From: Acetatifactor aquisgranensis
GTDB lineage: Bacteria > Bacillota > Clostridia > Lachnospirales > Lachnospiraceae
NCBI RefSeq assembly: GCF_943193215.1
Contig: NZ_CALPDH010000004.1
Span: forward strand, 189,256-253,255
Length of the DNA stretch: 64,000 bases
Direction: 5' to 3'
Below the pieces are notes generated by a model that saw only the letters and a program-made list of their open reading frames with translations, was not told the DNA's origin and searched no databases. This document shows, piece by piece, positions 7,573-16,272 of the stretch. Both the position numbers and the translations under genes were made by a program. How positions within the stretch are numbered: position 1 is the first letter of the stretch; every line of letters begins with the position of its first letter.

Positions 7573-8442
7573 ATGATGTATCAGGCAGGACTGATCCTGG
7601 AGGGTGGAGGTATGAAAGGGCTTTACACCGCCGGGGTGATTGATTTTTTTCTGGACAGGGGAATTGAATTTTCCAGTGTGTACGGCGTGTCCGCAGGGGC
7701 CTGCAGCATGTGCAGCTATCTGTCGAAGCAGAGGGGACGGGCCCGGGATGTCTGCATCGATTACGTGGACCGCTGGGATTACTGCAGCATAGCGAGCCTG
7801 GTGGCCACAGGAGACCTGTTCAATGTGGAACTGAATTATCATCTGGTGCCGGAGCGCCTCAATCCCTATGACTATGAGGCTTTCAAACGGTACCGGGGAA
7901 AGGCTTACAGCGTGGCCACAGATATCGTGAGCGGCAGGCCGGTGTATTTCCGGATACGGGATGTAAAAAAAGATATGACGAAAATCCGTGCATCTGCATC
8001 CCTGCCGCTGGTCTCGCGGAATGTGCGAATCGGCAGGAGCCTGTATCTGGACGGAGGCCTGAGCGATTCCATTCCCATACAGAAGTCCATTATCGACGGA
8101 AATCCGAGGAATGTGGTGGTCATGACCAAGGAAATGGGGTTCGTCAGGAGACGCACCAAAGGTTATATGCTCCGGCTGGCGGGACTGCGGTACTGGAACT
8201 ATCCCAAAGTGGTGGAGTTGATGATGCGGCGCGGCGAACACTATAACCAGCAGGTGGCCTATGTGAACAGGCTGCAGAAAAGCGGCCAGGCCTTTGTCAT
8301 CCGGCCCAGGGGAACCGTGGATGTGGGACGGGTGGAGAAAAATCCCAAAAAACTCAGGAACCTGTACGACAGAGGATATGCGGACGGAGAGGCCTGCTGC
8401 AGGGAACTGATGGCGTTTCTGGAAAAGTGTGAGAAGATTTAG
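7573..8442 (+). CDS. patatin-like phospholipase family protein
   Basis: A 289-residue predicted lipid acyl hydrolase with the Ser-Asp dyad of the patatin fold. The oxyanion-hole loop is GGGMKG (residues 11-16), the nucleophile elbow is GVSAG (Ser40), and the Asp motif is DGG (160-162). There is no signal peptide, so it is probably cytoplasmic or membrane-associated. It resembles the bacterial YjjU-like group, which has an extra C-terminal helical region. AGAGG lies 6 nt before ATG 7573. It follows the aminotransferase by 49 nt and precedes uppP by about 50 nt, so cotranscription is likely. The physiological lipid is unknown. Confidence 0.87.
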   Translation: MMYQAGLILEGGGMKGLYTAGVIDFFLDRGIEFSSVYGVSAGACSMCSYLSKQRGRARDVCIDYVDRWDYCSIASLVATGDLFNVELNYHLVPERLNPYDYEAFKRYRGKAYSVATDIVSGRPVYFRIRDVKKDMTKIRASASLPLVSRNVRIGRSLYLDGGLSDSIPIQKSIIDGNPRNVVVMTKEMGFVRRRTKGYMLRLAGLRYWNYPKVVELMMRRGEHYNQQVAYVNRLQKSGQAFVIRPRGTVDVGRVEKNPKKLRNLYDRGYADGEACCRELMAFLEKCEKI

Positions 8443-8493
8443 GGTTGCGCCGGCTGCGCTGCGGGAAGCCGGTAAAAGGAATGGAGAGTGAAA

Positions 8494-9381
8494 ATGGCTG
8501 AGTTTATTGAAATCATCAAAGCAATCATCTATGGCATTGTGGAGGGCATCACGGAATGGCTGCCGATCAGCAGTACGGGGCATCTGATTCTGGTGGAGAG
8601 CCTGATGCCGTTCAAGCCTCTGGAGAACGGCGTTGGCGTGAGCGAGGAATTCTTCGGGATGTTCGACGTGGTCATCCAGCTGGGGGCAATCCTGGCGGTG
8701 GTGGTGCTGTTCTGGAAGCAGATATGGCCCTTTGCCCTGACGAAGAGGGAGCGGGAGGCACAGGGTGCCGCCGGGGTGATGTCTTATTTTAAGAAAGATA
8801 TCTGGATTCTGTGGTTCAAGATTCTGGTGTCCTGTGTGCCGGCGGCGGTCATCGGCATCCTGTTCGACGACGTGTTCGACGAACTGTTCTACAACCCTGC
8901 CAGCGTGGCGATCGCGCTGATCGTATTCGGCGTGGCGTTCATTGTGGTGGAGAACTGGAACAGGGGCAGAAAGCCCAGGATACGCAGGCTCTCCCAGATT
9001 ACCTATCAGACCGCGTTCCTGATAGGGGTGTTCCAGCTGATCGCCGCCGTCTTTCCCGGCACTTCCCGGTCCGGGGCCACGATCGTGGGCGCTCTGCTCA
9101 TCGGCGTGTCCAGGACGGTGGCGGCTGAGTACACGTTCTTCCTGGCCATCCCGGTGATGTTCGGGGCCAGCCTCTTAAAGGTGGTGAAATTCGGCTTTGC
9201 GTTCACCTCCATGGAACTGACGCTGCTGGGGGTGGGGACGGTGGTGTCTTTCATCGTGTCCCTGTTCGTGCTCCGTTTCCTTATGGGATACATCAAAAAG
9301 CACAATTTCAAGATTTTCGGCTGGTACCGCATTCTGCTGGGAATCATAGTGCTCTTGTACTTTGGTTTCAAAATTTCCTGA
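8494..9381 (+). CDS. uppP: undecaprenyl-diphosphate phosphatase
   Basis: A 295-residue integral membrane enzyme that dephosphorylates undecaprenyl pyrophosphate to recycle the lipid carrier for peptidoglycan and surface polysaccharides. It confers bacitracin tolerance in many bacteria. Both signature regions are present: EGITEWLPISSTGHL near residues 17-31 and PGTSRSGATI around residue 190. The remainder is a series of about eight hydrophobic helices. ATG 8494 has GGAGAG 5 nt upstream. The GTG two codons earlier overlaps that site and is rejected. Confidence 0.95.
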   Translation: MAEFIEIIKAIIYGIVEGITEWLPISSTGHLILVESLMPFKPLENGVGVSEEFFGMFDVVIQLGAILAVVVLFWKQIWPFALTKREREAQGAAGVMSYFKKDIWILWFKILVSCVPAAVIGILFDDVFDELFYNPASVAIALIVFGVAFIVVENWNRGRKPRIRRLSQITYQTAFLIGVFQLIAAVFPGTSRSGATIVGALLIGVSRTVAAEYTFFLAIPVMFGASLLKVVKFGFAFTSMELTLLGVGTVVSFIVSLFVLRFLMGYIKKHNFKIFGWYRILLGIIVLLYFGFKIS

Positions 9382-9588
9382 ATTTTGTGCCGTTATCCAT
9401 AATAACAGCCTGCTTTTTCCGTATCCTGCGCTTTTTTTCAAATTTATCCGGCGAAGACCACATGAGTTTGGTCAAAATGCTTGTCTAAATTCTGCTACAG
9501 GGCTGTTTTCTACATTATATAAATAAGAGAGAATATGCCCGCAGCCCCGGAAATCAAGGGCGCATCTGATCGGTATTACATGAAAATG
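9382..9588. other. intergenic region without a recognised gene
   Basis: About 200 nt of AT-rich DNA between uppP and the next promoter. A weak GTTAT...ATAAC hairpin followed by a T-rich stretch (about 9394-9435) could end the uppP transcript. No convincing reading frame or RNA was seen. Confidence 0.4.
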
Positions 9589-9617
9589 TTGACATTTTTG
9601 CTAAAAGGGAATACAAT
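9589..9617 (+). promoter_or_regulatory. strong SigA-type promoter
   Basis: -35 TTGACA (9589-9594, perfect), 17-nt spacer, -10 TACAAT (9612-9617). The leader of about 80 nt contains a GGCAGGCA / TGCCTGC hairpin (about 9622-9655) before the Ala/Lys-rich protein gene. Confidence 0.85.
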
Positions 9618-9703
9618 AATCAAGGCAGGCAGGGAAAAAGAATGCCGTGCCTGCTGGTGGCAGATACATGGCAAAGAAGACAAGAGAAAGGAAGTAGGCA
9701 ATT

Positions 9704-10141
9704 ATGGCAGGAAGAAAATCCACGAAACCTGCGGCAAAGGCGACAGAAACGGCAAAGGTAGAAGCTATTGAACCCAAGGCAGAAGAGATAAAGACAGAAG
9801 TGATAGCGGAGCCCAAAGAGGCCAAAAAGGCCCCTGCAAAGAAGACTGCGGCAGAAACCGCGAAGGCGGCAAAGACGGAAGAGACCAAGGCGGAGGCGTC
9901 CAAGGCAAAGAAAGCCCCTGCCAAGGCAGCGGCGAAGAAGAATGTGGAGACAGTTCTGCACATTCAGTACGGCGGAAAAGCCTACGCGCAGGAGGATTTG
10001 GTGAATATCGCCAAGGATGTATGGAAATATGACCTGAAGCGCAAGGCCGGCGACCTGGAGAGCATAGAGCTCTATGTGAAGCCTGAGGAGAACAAGGTGT
10101 ACTATGTGATGAATGGAGAGAGCGGAAGCTTTTCCATTTAA
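9704..10141 (+). CDS. Ala/Lys-rich tail protein with small C-terminal domain (DUF6465-like)
   Basis: A 145-residue protein in two parts. Residues 1-85 are almost only Ala, Lys, Glu, Thr and Pro (AKKAPAKKTAAETAK-type repeats), resembling histone H1-like tails. Residues 86-145 form a compact domain (VLHIQYGGKAYAQEDLV ... YYVMNGESGSFSI). The organisation and C-terminal domain resemble a Lachnospiraceae family I recall as DUF6465. That name is from memory. The strong promoter and GGAAG ribosome site suggest high expression. The basic tail could bind nucleic acid. No function is established. Confidence 0.7.
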   Translation: MAGRKSTKPAAKATETAKVEAIEPKAEEIKTEVIAEPKEAKKAPAKKTAAETAKAAKTEETKAEASKAKKAPAKAAAKKNVETVLHIQYGGKAYAQEDLVNIAKDVWKYDLKRKAGDLESIELYVKPEENKVYYVMNGESGSFSI

Positions 10142-10170
10142 TGCCTGTTGTCAAGACGGCTTGTACAAAG

Positions 10171-10217
10171 GGCGGCATCTGGACCTGTATCGATTGCAGG
10201 GGCAGGTGCCGTTTTTG
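10171..10217 (+). terminator. intrinsic terminator
   Basis: GGCATCTG (10174-10181) pairs with CAGGTGCC (10203-10210) with one G-T pair, plus an inner CCTG/CAGG. TTTTT follows at 10212-10216. It ends the Ala/Lys-rich protein transcript before the heat-shock promoter. Confidence 0.75.
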
Positions 10218-10256
10218 TATTTAGATTTTTTTTAGAATTATTTTTCAGGAAATCGG

Positions 10257-10285
10257 TTGACAATGTATAGGGTAAGTGATATTTT
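10257..10285 (+). promoter_or_regulatory. promoter of the heat-shock operon
   Basis: -35 TTGACA (10257-10262), 17-nt spacer, -10 TATTTT (10280-10285), immediately upstream of the CIRCE operator. Confidence 0.85.
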
Positions 10286-10299
10286 ATGGTTAGTAGATG

Positions 10300-10326
10300 T
10301 TAGCACTCCTCCTAAATGAGTGCTAA
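10300..10326 (+). promoter_or_regulatory. CIRCE operator (HrcA binding site)
   Basis: TTAGCACTC (10300-10308), 9-nt spacer, GAGTGCTAA (10318-10326). This is a perfect match to the CIRCE inverted repeat. It lies 14 nt after the -10, so HrcA bound here would repress hrcA-grpE-dnaK(-dnaJ). Confidence 0.97.
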
Positions 10327-10350
10327 TAATGAAAAAGGGAGGCGGCCTGG

Positions 10351-11412
10351 ATGGAGCTGGATGAGAGAAAAACGAAAATCCTGCAGGCAGTCATCCGCAA
10401 TTATCTGGAGACAGGTGAGCCGGTTGGCAGCAGAACCATTTCCAAGTATACCGACCTGAACTTAAGTTCCGCGACCATCCGCAATGAGATGGCCGACCTG
10501 GAGGAAATGGGGTATATCTTTCAGCCGCACACTTCCGCAGGCAGGATTCCCTCCGATAAGGGATACCGTTTCTACGTAGACACCATGATGGCCCAGAAAG
10601 AGCGGGAGGTGGTGGAGATGAGGGATATGCTGGTGGAGCGCCAGGACAAGATGGAGACGCTTTTAAAGCAGATGGCCAGGGTGCTGGCCCAGAATACCCG
10701 GTACGCCACCATGATATCCGCGCCCCAGACCAAGCGCAGCAAGCTGAAATTCATTCAGCTTTCCCGTGTGGACGCGGGGCAGCTTTTAGCAGTCATCGTG
10801 GTGGAGGGAAATGTAATCAAGAACAATATCCTGTCCGTGCAGGAGGAGCTGGACGACGAGACGCTGCTGAAGCTGAATATCCTGCTGAACACTTATCTGA
10901 ACGGCCTGTCCATCGATGAGATCAATCTGGCCATGATAGCTGTCATGAAGCAGCAGGCGGGTATCCACAGCGCCATTGTCAGCGAGGTCATCGACGCGGT
11001 GGCGGAGGCAATCAGGGCGGAGGAGGACCTGGAGATTTATACCAGCGGGACCAATAATATCTTCCGGTATCCGGAGCTGGCAGACCAGCAGAAAGCCAGC
11101 GAGCTGATTAACACCTTTGAAGAGAAGCAGCTTCTGGGAGAGCTCCTGAAGGAGCCGCACACCCAGAGCGAAGAGACCGGCATCCAGGTATACATCGGCG
11201 CGGAGACGCAGGTGCAGAGCATGAAAGACTGCAGCGTGGTCACGGCCACCTATGAATTAGGCGGCGGCATGAAAGGGACCATCGGTATCGTGGGACCTAA
11301 GAGAATGGATTACGACAAGGTCGTAGGCACTCTGAGAGCCATACAGACCCAGCTGGATGAGCTGTATGGACCGGAAGAGGGAGCCGACAGAAATAAAACG
11401 AATGGAGGTTGA
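10351..11412 (+). CDS. hrcA: heat-inducible transcription repressor HrcA
   Basis: A 353-residue repressor with an N-terminal winged helix (residues about 1-75, with the recognition region SATIRNEMADLEEMGYI), followed by the HrcA dimerisation/GAF-like domain. It binds the CIRCE element just upstream and is stabilised by GroEL, so misfolded protein relieves repression (known for the family). GGGAGG precedes ATG 10351. First gene of hrcA-grpE-dnaK-dnaJ. The stop lies just before grpE. Confidence 0.97.
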   Translation: MELDERKTKILQAVIRNYLETGEPVGSRTISKYTDLNLSSATIRNEMADLEEMGYIFQPHTSAGRIPSDKGYRFYVDTMMAQKEREVVEMRDMLVERQDKMETLLKQMARVLAQNTRYATMISAPQTKRSKLKFIQLSRVDAGQLLAVIVVEGNVIKNNILSVQEELDDETLLKLNILLNTYLNGLSIDEINLAMIAVMKQQAGIHSAIVSEVIDAVAEAIRAEEDLEIYTSGTNNIFRYPELADQQKASELINTFEEKQLLGELLKEPHTQSEETGIQVYIGAETQVQSMKDCSVVTATYELGGGMKGTIGIVGPKRMDYDKVVGTLRAIQTQLDELYGPEEGADRNKTNGG

Positions 11413-11423
11413 CAATCGGGGAT

Positions 11424-12095
11424 ATGGCAGAGCAGGAACGTGACATGGAAATAGAAAAGGAACAGGAAGCCCCCGGGACAGAAGACGGGGAGGATGAGGG
11501 CTGCGAGGCACAGGAGCCCGAAAAAGGGGCCGAAGAGGACGTTCGGACGGACAACGCCGAGGAAGAAACGGAGCCTGCACCCCCGGAGGGAGAGGACCCG
11601 AAGACCTGGGCGGAGAAGCGGGCCGCCAAGAAGCAGGCGAAGCTGGACAAGAAAGCCCAGGGATACAAGGACCAGATCGACCAGCTGGAGGATAAGGTAA
11701 AGCGGCAGCTGGCAGAGTTCGAGAATTTCCGTAACCGCACGGAGAAAGAGAAGCACGCCATGTTCGAGACCGGCGCGAAGAGTGTCATTGAGAAGATGCT
11801 GCCGGTGGTGGACAATTTCGAGAGAGGGCTGGCTACGGTGCCCGAGGATAAGAAAGAGGATCCTTTCGTGGACGGTATGAACCGGATTTACAGGCAGCTG
11901 ATGACAGAGCTTGAAAATATCGGTGTGAAGTCCATCGAGGCGGTGGGGCAGGAGTTCGACCCGAACCTCCACAACGCGGTGATGCAGGTGGAGAGCGAGG
12001 AGTACGAATCCGGCACGGTAGCCCAGGAGCTGCAGAAAGGATACACATATCGGGACAGCGTAGTACGCCATTCCATGGTGGCAGTAGTAGTGTGA
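11424..12095 (+). CDS. grpE: nucleotide exchange factor GrpE
   Basis: About 223 residues. An acidic disordered N-terminal third is followed by the long helix (KDQIDQLEDKVKRQLAEFEN) and the C-terminal beta domain with the conserved FDPNLHNAV. It speeds ADP release from DnaK. The frame is open from TTG 11409, which overlaps the hrcA stop and a GGAGG. ATG 11424 is chosen, with ATG 11445 as an alternative, because the acidic N-terminus is not conserved. The stop is directly followed by the GTGTGAGAAGA motif seen at several other gene ends in this window. Confidence 0.95.
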   Translation: MAEQERDMEIEKEQEAPGTEDGEDEGCEAQEPEKGAEEDVRTDNAEEETEPAPPEGEDPKTWAEKRAAKKQAKLDKKAQGYKDQIDQLEDKVKRQLAEFENFRNRTEKEKHAMFETGAKSVIEKMLPVVDNFERGLATVPEDKKEDPFVDGMNRIYRQLMTELENIGVKSIEAVGQEFDPNLHNAVMQVESEEYESGTVAQELQKGYTYRDSVVRHSMVAVVV

Positions 12096-12147
12096 GAAGA
12101 TTTCATCATTTCAGAGATAGACAGAATAAATTCAGGAGGATATAAAA

Positions 12148-14019
12148 ATGAGCAAGATCATCGGTATTGACTTAGGTACGACAAACAGCTGTGTGGCAGT
12201 TATGGAGGGCGGAAAGCCCACCGTTATAGCCAATGCAGAGGGAGCAAGGACCACCCCCTCCGTAGTGGCGTTCACGAAGACCGGCGAGAGGCTGGTGGGC
12301 GAGCCTGCAAAGCGTCAGGCGGTCACCAATGCGGAGAAGACAATCGCATCCATTAAGAGAGATATGGGTACTGACAACGGCCGCTCCATCGACGGCAAGA
12401 AATATTCCCCTCAGCAGATTTCCGCCATGATTCTGCAGAAGCTGAAGGCGGACGCCGAGAGCTATCTGGGAGAGAAAGTGGCAGAGGCGGTCATTACGGT
12501 TCCGGCGTATTTCAATGACGCCCAGCGCCAGGCCACCAAGGATGCGGGCAAAATCGCGGGCCTGGACGTAAAGCGTATCATCAACGAGCCCACGGCGGCT
12601 GCGCTGGCTTACGGCCTTGACAATGAGAAAGAGCAGAAAATCATGGTGTACGACCTGGGCGGCGGTACGTTCGACGTGTCCATCATTGAAATCGGCGACG
12701 GCGTCATCGAGGTTCTGGCCACCAACGGCGATACCCGCCTGGGGGGCGATGATTTCGACAATAAGATTATCCAGTGGATGCTGTCCGAGTTCAAGAAAGC
12801 GGAGGGCGTAGACCTGGCCAATGATAAGATGGCTATGCAGAGGCTGAAAGAGGCGGCGGAGAAAGCGAAGAAAGAGCTTTCCAGCGCCATGACCACCAAC
12901 ATCAACCTGCCGTTCATCACGGCTACCGCGGAGGGACCCAAGCATTTCGACATGAACTTAAGCCGCGCTCAGTTCGACGAGCTGACCCATGACCTGGTGG
13001 AGAAGACCACCATTCCCGTGCAAAACGCCATGAAAGACGCAGGGCTCACCAATGCGGACTTAGGACAGGTGCTCCTGGTAGGCGGTTCCACCCGTATCCC
13101 CGCGGTGCAGGATAAGGTGAGACAGATTACCGGCAAAGAGCCCAGCAAGTCTCTGAACCCGGATGAGTGTGTGGCAATCGGCGCTTCCGTACAGGGCGGC
13201 AAGCTGGCAGGCGATGCCGGCGCAGGCGATATCCTGCTTCTGGACGTAACGCCCCTGTCCCTGTCCATCGAGACCATGGGCGGCGTGGCTACCAGGCTGA
13301 TTGAGAGAAACACCACCATCCCCACCAAGCACAGCCAGATATTCTCTACCGCGGCTGATAATCAGACTGCCGTAGACATTAATGTAGTACAGGGTGAGAG
13401 ACAGTTCGCGAGAGACAACAAGTCTCTTGGACAGTTCCGGCTGGATGGGATTCCTCCCGCAAGGAGGGGCGTGCCTCAGATTGAGGTTACGTTCGACATC
13501 GATGCCAATGGTATCGTGAATGTATCCGCAAAGGATCTGGGGACCGGCAAGGAGCAGCATATCACCATCACCGCAGGATCCAATATGTCCGATGACGAAA
13601 TCGAGAGAGCCGTGAAAGAAGCGGCCGAGTTCGAGGCCCAGGACAAGAAGCGCAAGGAGGCCGTGGAGGCCAGAAACGAAGCAGACTCTTTCGTGTTCCA
13701 GACCGAGAAAGCGCTGGGCGAAGTGGGCGACAAGATCAGCGACAGCGAGAAGTCCGCGGTTCAGGCCGATTTGGATGCCGTGAAAGCTGTTCTGGACAGG
13801 ACAAAGGATCAGGAGATGAGCGACAGCGATGTGGATGAGCTGAAAGCGGCCAGGGAGAAACTGATGAACAGCGCCCAGAGCCTGTTCACCAAGATGTACG
13901 AGAACATGCAGCAGGCACAGGGCGGCGCGGCAGGACCGGATATGGGCGGCGCAGCGGGCGCGTCAGGCGGATCCGCTCCCGAGGATGACGTCATTGACGG
14001 AGACTTCCGCGAGGTCTGA
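12148..14019 (+). CDS. dnaK: molecular chaperone DnaK (Hsp70)
   Basis: A 623-residue Hsp70. The nucleotide-binding domain starts GIDLGTTNSCVA and includes the phosphate-2 motif DLGGGTFDVSI and the adenosine motif LLVGGSTRIPAVQ. The substrate-binding beta domain begins near residue 385 (DVTPLSLSIETMGG) and is followed by the helical lid and a disordered Gly/Ala tail ending in an acidic segment. A GGAGG site precedes the ATG by 8 nt. It works with GrpE (upstream) and DnaJ (downstream). Length and motifs are normal for Firmicutes. Confidence 0.98.
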   Translation: MSKIIGIDLGTTNSCVAVMEGGKPTVIANAEGARTTPSVVAFTKTGERLVGEPAKRQAVTNAEKTIASIKRDMGTDNGRSIDGKKYSPQQISAMILQKLKADAESYLGEKVAEAVITVPAYFNDAQRQATKDAGKIAGLDVKRIINEPTAAALAYGLDNEKEQKIMVYDLGGGTFDVSIIEIGDGVIEVLATNGDTRLGGDDFDNKIIQWMLSEFKKAEGVDLANDKMAMQRLKEAAEKAKKELSSAMTTNINLPFITATAEGPKHFDMNLSRAQFDELTHDLVEKTTIPVQNAMKDAGLTNADLGQVLLVGGSTRIPAVQDKVRQITGKEPSKSLNPDECVAIGASVQGGKLAGDAGAGDILLLDVTPLSLSIETMGGVATRLIERNTTIPTKHSQIFSTAADNQTAVDINVVQGERQFARDNKSLGQFRLDGIPPARRGVPQIEVTFDIDANGIVNVSAKDLGTGKEQHITITAGSNMSDDEIERAVKEAAEFEAQDKKRKEAVEARNEADSFVFQTEKALGEVGDKISDSEKSAVQADLDAVKAVLDRTKDQEMSDSDVDELKAAREKLMNSAQSLFTKMYENMQQAQGGAAGPDMGGAAGASGGSAPEDDVIDGDFREV

Positions 14020-14034
14020 GTGTGAGAAGACATT

Positions 14035-14060
14035 CCGGGGCCGCAGGACAGCGGCCCCGG
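14035..14060 (+). repeat. perfect 10-bp GC hairpin in the dnaK-dnaJ spacer
   Basis: CCGGGGCCGC (14035-14044), a 6-nt loop, and GCGGCCCCGG (14051-14060). No T-run follows, so it is not a classical terminator. It could slow decay of the upstream mRNA or pause polymerase. Confidence 0.75.
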
Positions 14061-14173
14061 GACTATGGGCTCGCAGGCGGACAGATTCGCGCTGCATCCT
14101 TTCATACAGGTCAGAATGCCGGGAGCAGCCATTTTCCCAGGTTCCCGCAGGGCATTGTTGGATATTTGAGATG

Positions 14174-14214
14174 AAATCTAAGTCAGCGGCGTGGAAATGT
14201 GCTGGCTTAGATTT
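14174..14214 (+). repeat. 14-bp hairpin upstream of dnaJ
   Basis: AAATCTAAGTCAGC (14174-14187) pairs with GCTGGCTTAGATTT (14201-14214) over 14 positions with one U-G pair and a 13-nt loop. The following bases are TCTGTGG, a poor T-tract. It may be a weak terminator or attenuator that lowers dnaJ relative to dnaK. A TATAAT at 14226-14231 without a good -35 follows it. Confidence 0.65.
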
Positions 14215-14259
14215 TCTGTGGTAAGTATAATAATACGTATTTTCGAAGAGGTGTTTGCT

Positions 14260-15441
14260 ATGGCGGAACAGAAGCGGGACTATTATGAAGTTCTCGGTGT
14301 AGATAAAGGAGCAGATGATGCTGCGATCAAAAAGGCCTATCGCGTGCTGGCGAAGAAGTATCATCCGGATATGAATCCGGGGGATGCGGAGGCGGAAAAG
14401 AAATTCAAGGAGGCTTCGGAAGCCTATGCCGTTCTGAGCGATCCGGATAAGAGACGGCAGTATGACCAGTTCGGGCATGCCGCTTTCGAAGGCGGAATGG
14501 GCGGCGGAGGCGGCTTCGATTTCAGCGGAGCGGATTTCGGCGATATCTTCGGCGATATCTTCGGAGACCTCTTCGGGGGAGGCGGCCGCAGCAGAAGCCG
14601 CAGCAATGGCCCTATGAAAGGCGCGAACCTGCGGACCAGCGTCCGGATTACTTTTGAGGAGGCTGTGTTCGGCTGCAAGAAAGAGATTGAGCTGAATGTA
14701 AAGGAGACCTGTAAGACCTGTAACGGTTCCGGGGCCAAGCCGGGGACCAGCCCCGAGACCTGTTCAAAATGCGGCGGCAAAGGGCAGGTGGTCTTTACCC
14801 AGCAGTCTCTGTTCGGGACGGTCCGCAATGTGCAGACTTGTCCGGACTGCCAGGGAAGCGGAAAAATCATCAGGGACAAGTGCACGGATTGCCGCGGAAC
14901 CGGATATATATCCATGAAAAAACGTTATTCCGTGGATATTCCCGCGGGTATCGACAACGGCCAGTCCACGCGCATGCCCGGCCTGGGAGAGCCCGGCATC
15001 AATGGAGGTCCCAGAGGGGATGTGCTGATTGAAGTGATCGTGGGGCGGCATCCCATTTTCCAGAGGCAGGATTTCGATATTTACTCCACTGTCCCGGTCT
15101 CCTATGCGGTGGCGGCCCTGGGCGGCGAGATTCTGATCGACACCGTGGACGGTAAGGTCATCTATGACGTGAAGGCCGGGACCCAGACGGATACCAGGAT
15201 AAGGCTGCGGGGCAAGGGCGTGCCCTCCTGGCGGAATAAGGATGTGCGGGGCGACCATTATGTGACCCTGGTGGTCCAGGTGCCCGATAAGCTCAAGCCC
15301 GAGGCCAAAGAACTGCTGCGTCAGTTCGACGAGTTGACGGGCAATACATTGAACGCCGTAAAGGCGGCTTCGGAGCCGGAATCAAACGATGAGGGAAAAG
15401 AGCACCACAAGGAAGGCAAGAAAAAGAAATTCTGGAAATAA
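14260..15441 (+). CDS. dnaJ: molecular chaperone DnaJ (Hsp40)
   Basis: A 393-residue class I J-protein. The J domain carries HPD (YHPDMN), followed by a Gly/Phe-rich linker with three near-repeats of DIFGDIF. The zinc-binding domain has four CxxCxGxG modules (CKTCNGSG, CSKCGGKG, CPDCQGSG, CTDCRGTG), and C-terminal substrate-binding domains follow. ATG 14260 is preceded by GAGGTG. The open frame upstream is non-coding spacer. It stimulates DnaK ATPase. It is 240 nt after dnaK with two hairpins between, so expression may be partly uncoupled from the operon. Confidence 0.97.
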   Translation: MAEQKRDYYEVLGVDKGADDAAIKKAYRVLAKKYHPDMNPGDAEAEKKFKEASEAYAVLSDPDKRRQYDQFGHAAFEGGMGGGGGFDFSGADFGDIFGDIFGDLFGGGGRSRSRSNGPMKGANLRTSVRITFEEAVFGCKKEIELNVKETCKTCNGSGAKPGTSPETCSKCGGKGQVVFTQQSLFGTVRNVQTCPDCQGSGKIIRDKCTDCRGTGYISMKKRYSVDIPAGIDNGQSTRMPGLGEPGINGGPRGDVLIEVIVGRHPIFQRQDFDIYSTVPVSYAVAALGGEILIDTVDGKVIYDVKAGTQTDTRIRLRGKGVPSWRNKDVRGDHYVTLVVQVPDKLKPEAKELLRQFDELTGNTLNAVKAASEPESNDEGKEHHKEGKKKKFWK

Positions 15442-15539
15442 TTTATACTGGGATATAGATGCAAGGTTTGATCCGGGTCTGTCGTATTATATGTAAAGAC
15501 ATGGAAACCAAGGCATTTATAGACTGGGGGTATGTGAGG

Positions 15540-16130
15540 ATGAAGAGAATCATTTCAATGGGAGCGGCGTTCCTGTTTGTTCTGTCGGCAGGCATGACTT
15601 CCTCCGCGGGATACCATGCGCCATGCGTCAGCCGGGTAATCCAGGGCAGCGGTCTTTGCTGGTATGGGGAGAACCGGGTTGGCGGGCATCATCTGTTCGG
15701 ACATGAGGGCTGGACGGATTGTGGTGCCTGCGGCGTGGATGTGGGTGCAATCTGCAGCGGCTGGGGGAATTGCCATGACGGCTATGGGGCCGGGACGGCG
15801 TATTCCGGTCAGGGCATGGACGCGGCGCCGGAAAGTCAGCCATCAGTGAATCCGGCAGCGGAGAGCCAGCCGGCAGGGAATCCGGCGGAGGAAAGTCAGC
15901 CTGCAGCTGACCCGGCAGCGGAAAGCCAGCCCGTAGGGAATCCGGCAGCGGAGAGCCAGCCGGCGGCAGGGAATCCGGCGGAGGCTCAGACAGGGAACGG
16001 GACAGCTGCGGCAGGCGCAGGTTATCAGAATTACAATGGTGCGGGCTATGGCGGCGGAGGGCACTGCTACTCCGGCAGCTATACCACGGGCCATCACGGT
16101 TCCGGCCATCATGGCCGCGGCCACCATTAA
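15540..16130 (+). CDS. secreted repeat protein with His-rich C-terminus
   Basis: A 196-residue predicted exported protein. The signal peptide MKRIISMGAAFLFVLSAG... is likely cleaved near residue 25. The following region of about 70 residues is rich in Cys, Gly, His and Trp (six Cys, e.g. DCGACG). A low-complexity block has five or six copies of an 'ESQPxxNPAA' unit, and a Gly/His tail ends HHGSGHHGRGHH. The His-rich end and cysteines suggest metal binding (inference). The promoter is unclear. About 140 nt separate it from an ECF sigma gene whose likely anti-sigma partner also has a His-rich extracellular tail, so the three may form one system. I know no named family. Confidence 0.65.
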   Translation: MKRIISMGAAFLFVLSAGMTSSAGYHAPCVSRVIQGSGLCWYGENRVGGHHLFGHEGWTDCGACGVDVGAICSGWGNCHDGYGAGTAYSGQGMDAAPESQPSVNPAAESQPAGNPAEESQPAADPAAESQPVGNPAAESQPAAGNPAEAQTGNGTAAAGAGYQNYNGAGYGGGGHCYSGSYTTGHHGSGHHGRGHH

Positions 16131-16272
16131 GCAGTACAGGCAGGGATTGCCGCATGGCGCGGCAGTCCTTTTTGCGGTTTACGGATCAGTAAGGGGAATC
16201 CCCGCCGCCAGGGCACGGAGGCTGTGCAGGGACAGGGGAACGATTCTTAGGATAGCAAAAGGCGGTGAACCG

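Noticed and set aside
7531..8583. 350-codon minus-strand frame over the patatin gene
   Set aside because: The plus strand carries all patatin motifs. The minus frame has His/Pro-rich composition typical of an antisense frame.
9535..9771. 78-codon frame before the Ala/Lys-rich gene
   Set aside because: It spans the promoter and leader and overlaps the supported gene.
15840..16000. Repeats considered as a CRISPR or minisatellite
   Set aside because: The periodicity is a multiple of three and encodes ESQPxxNPAA units. It is a protein repeat.
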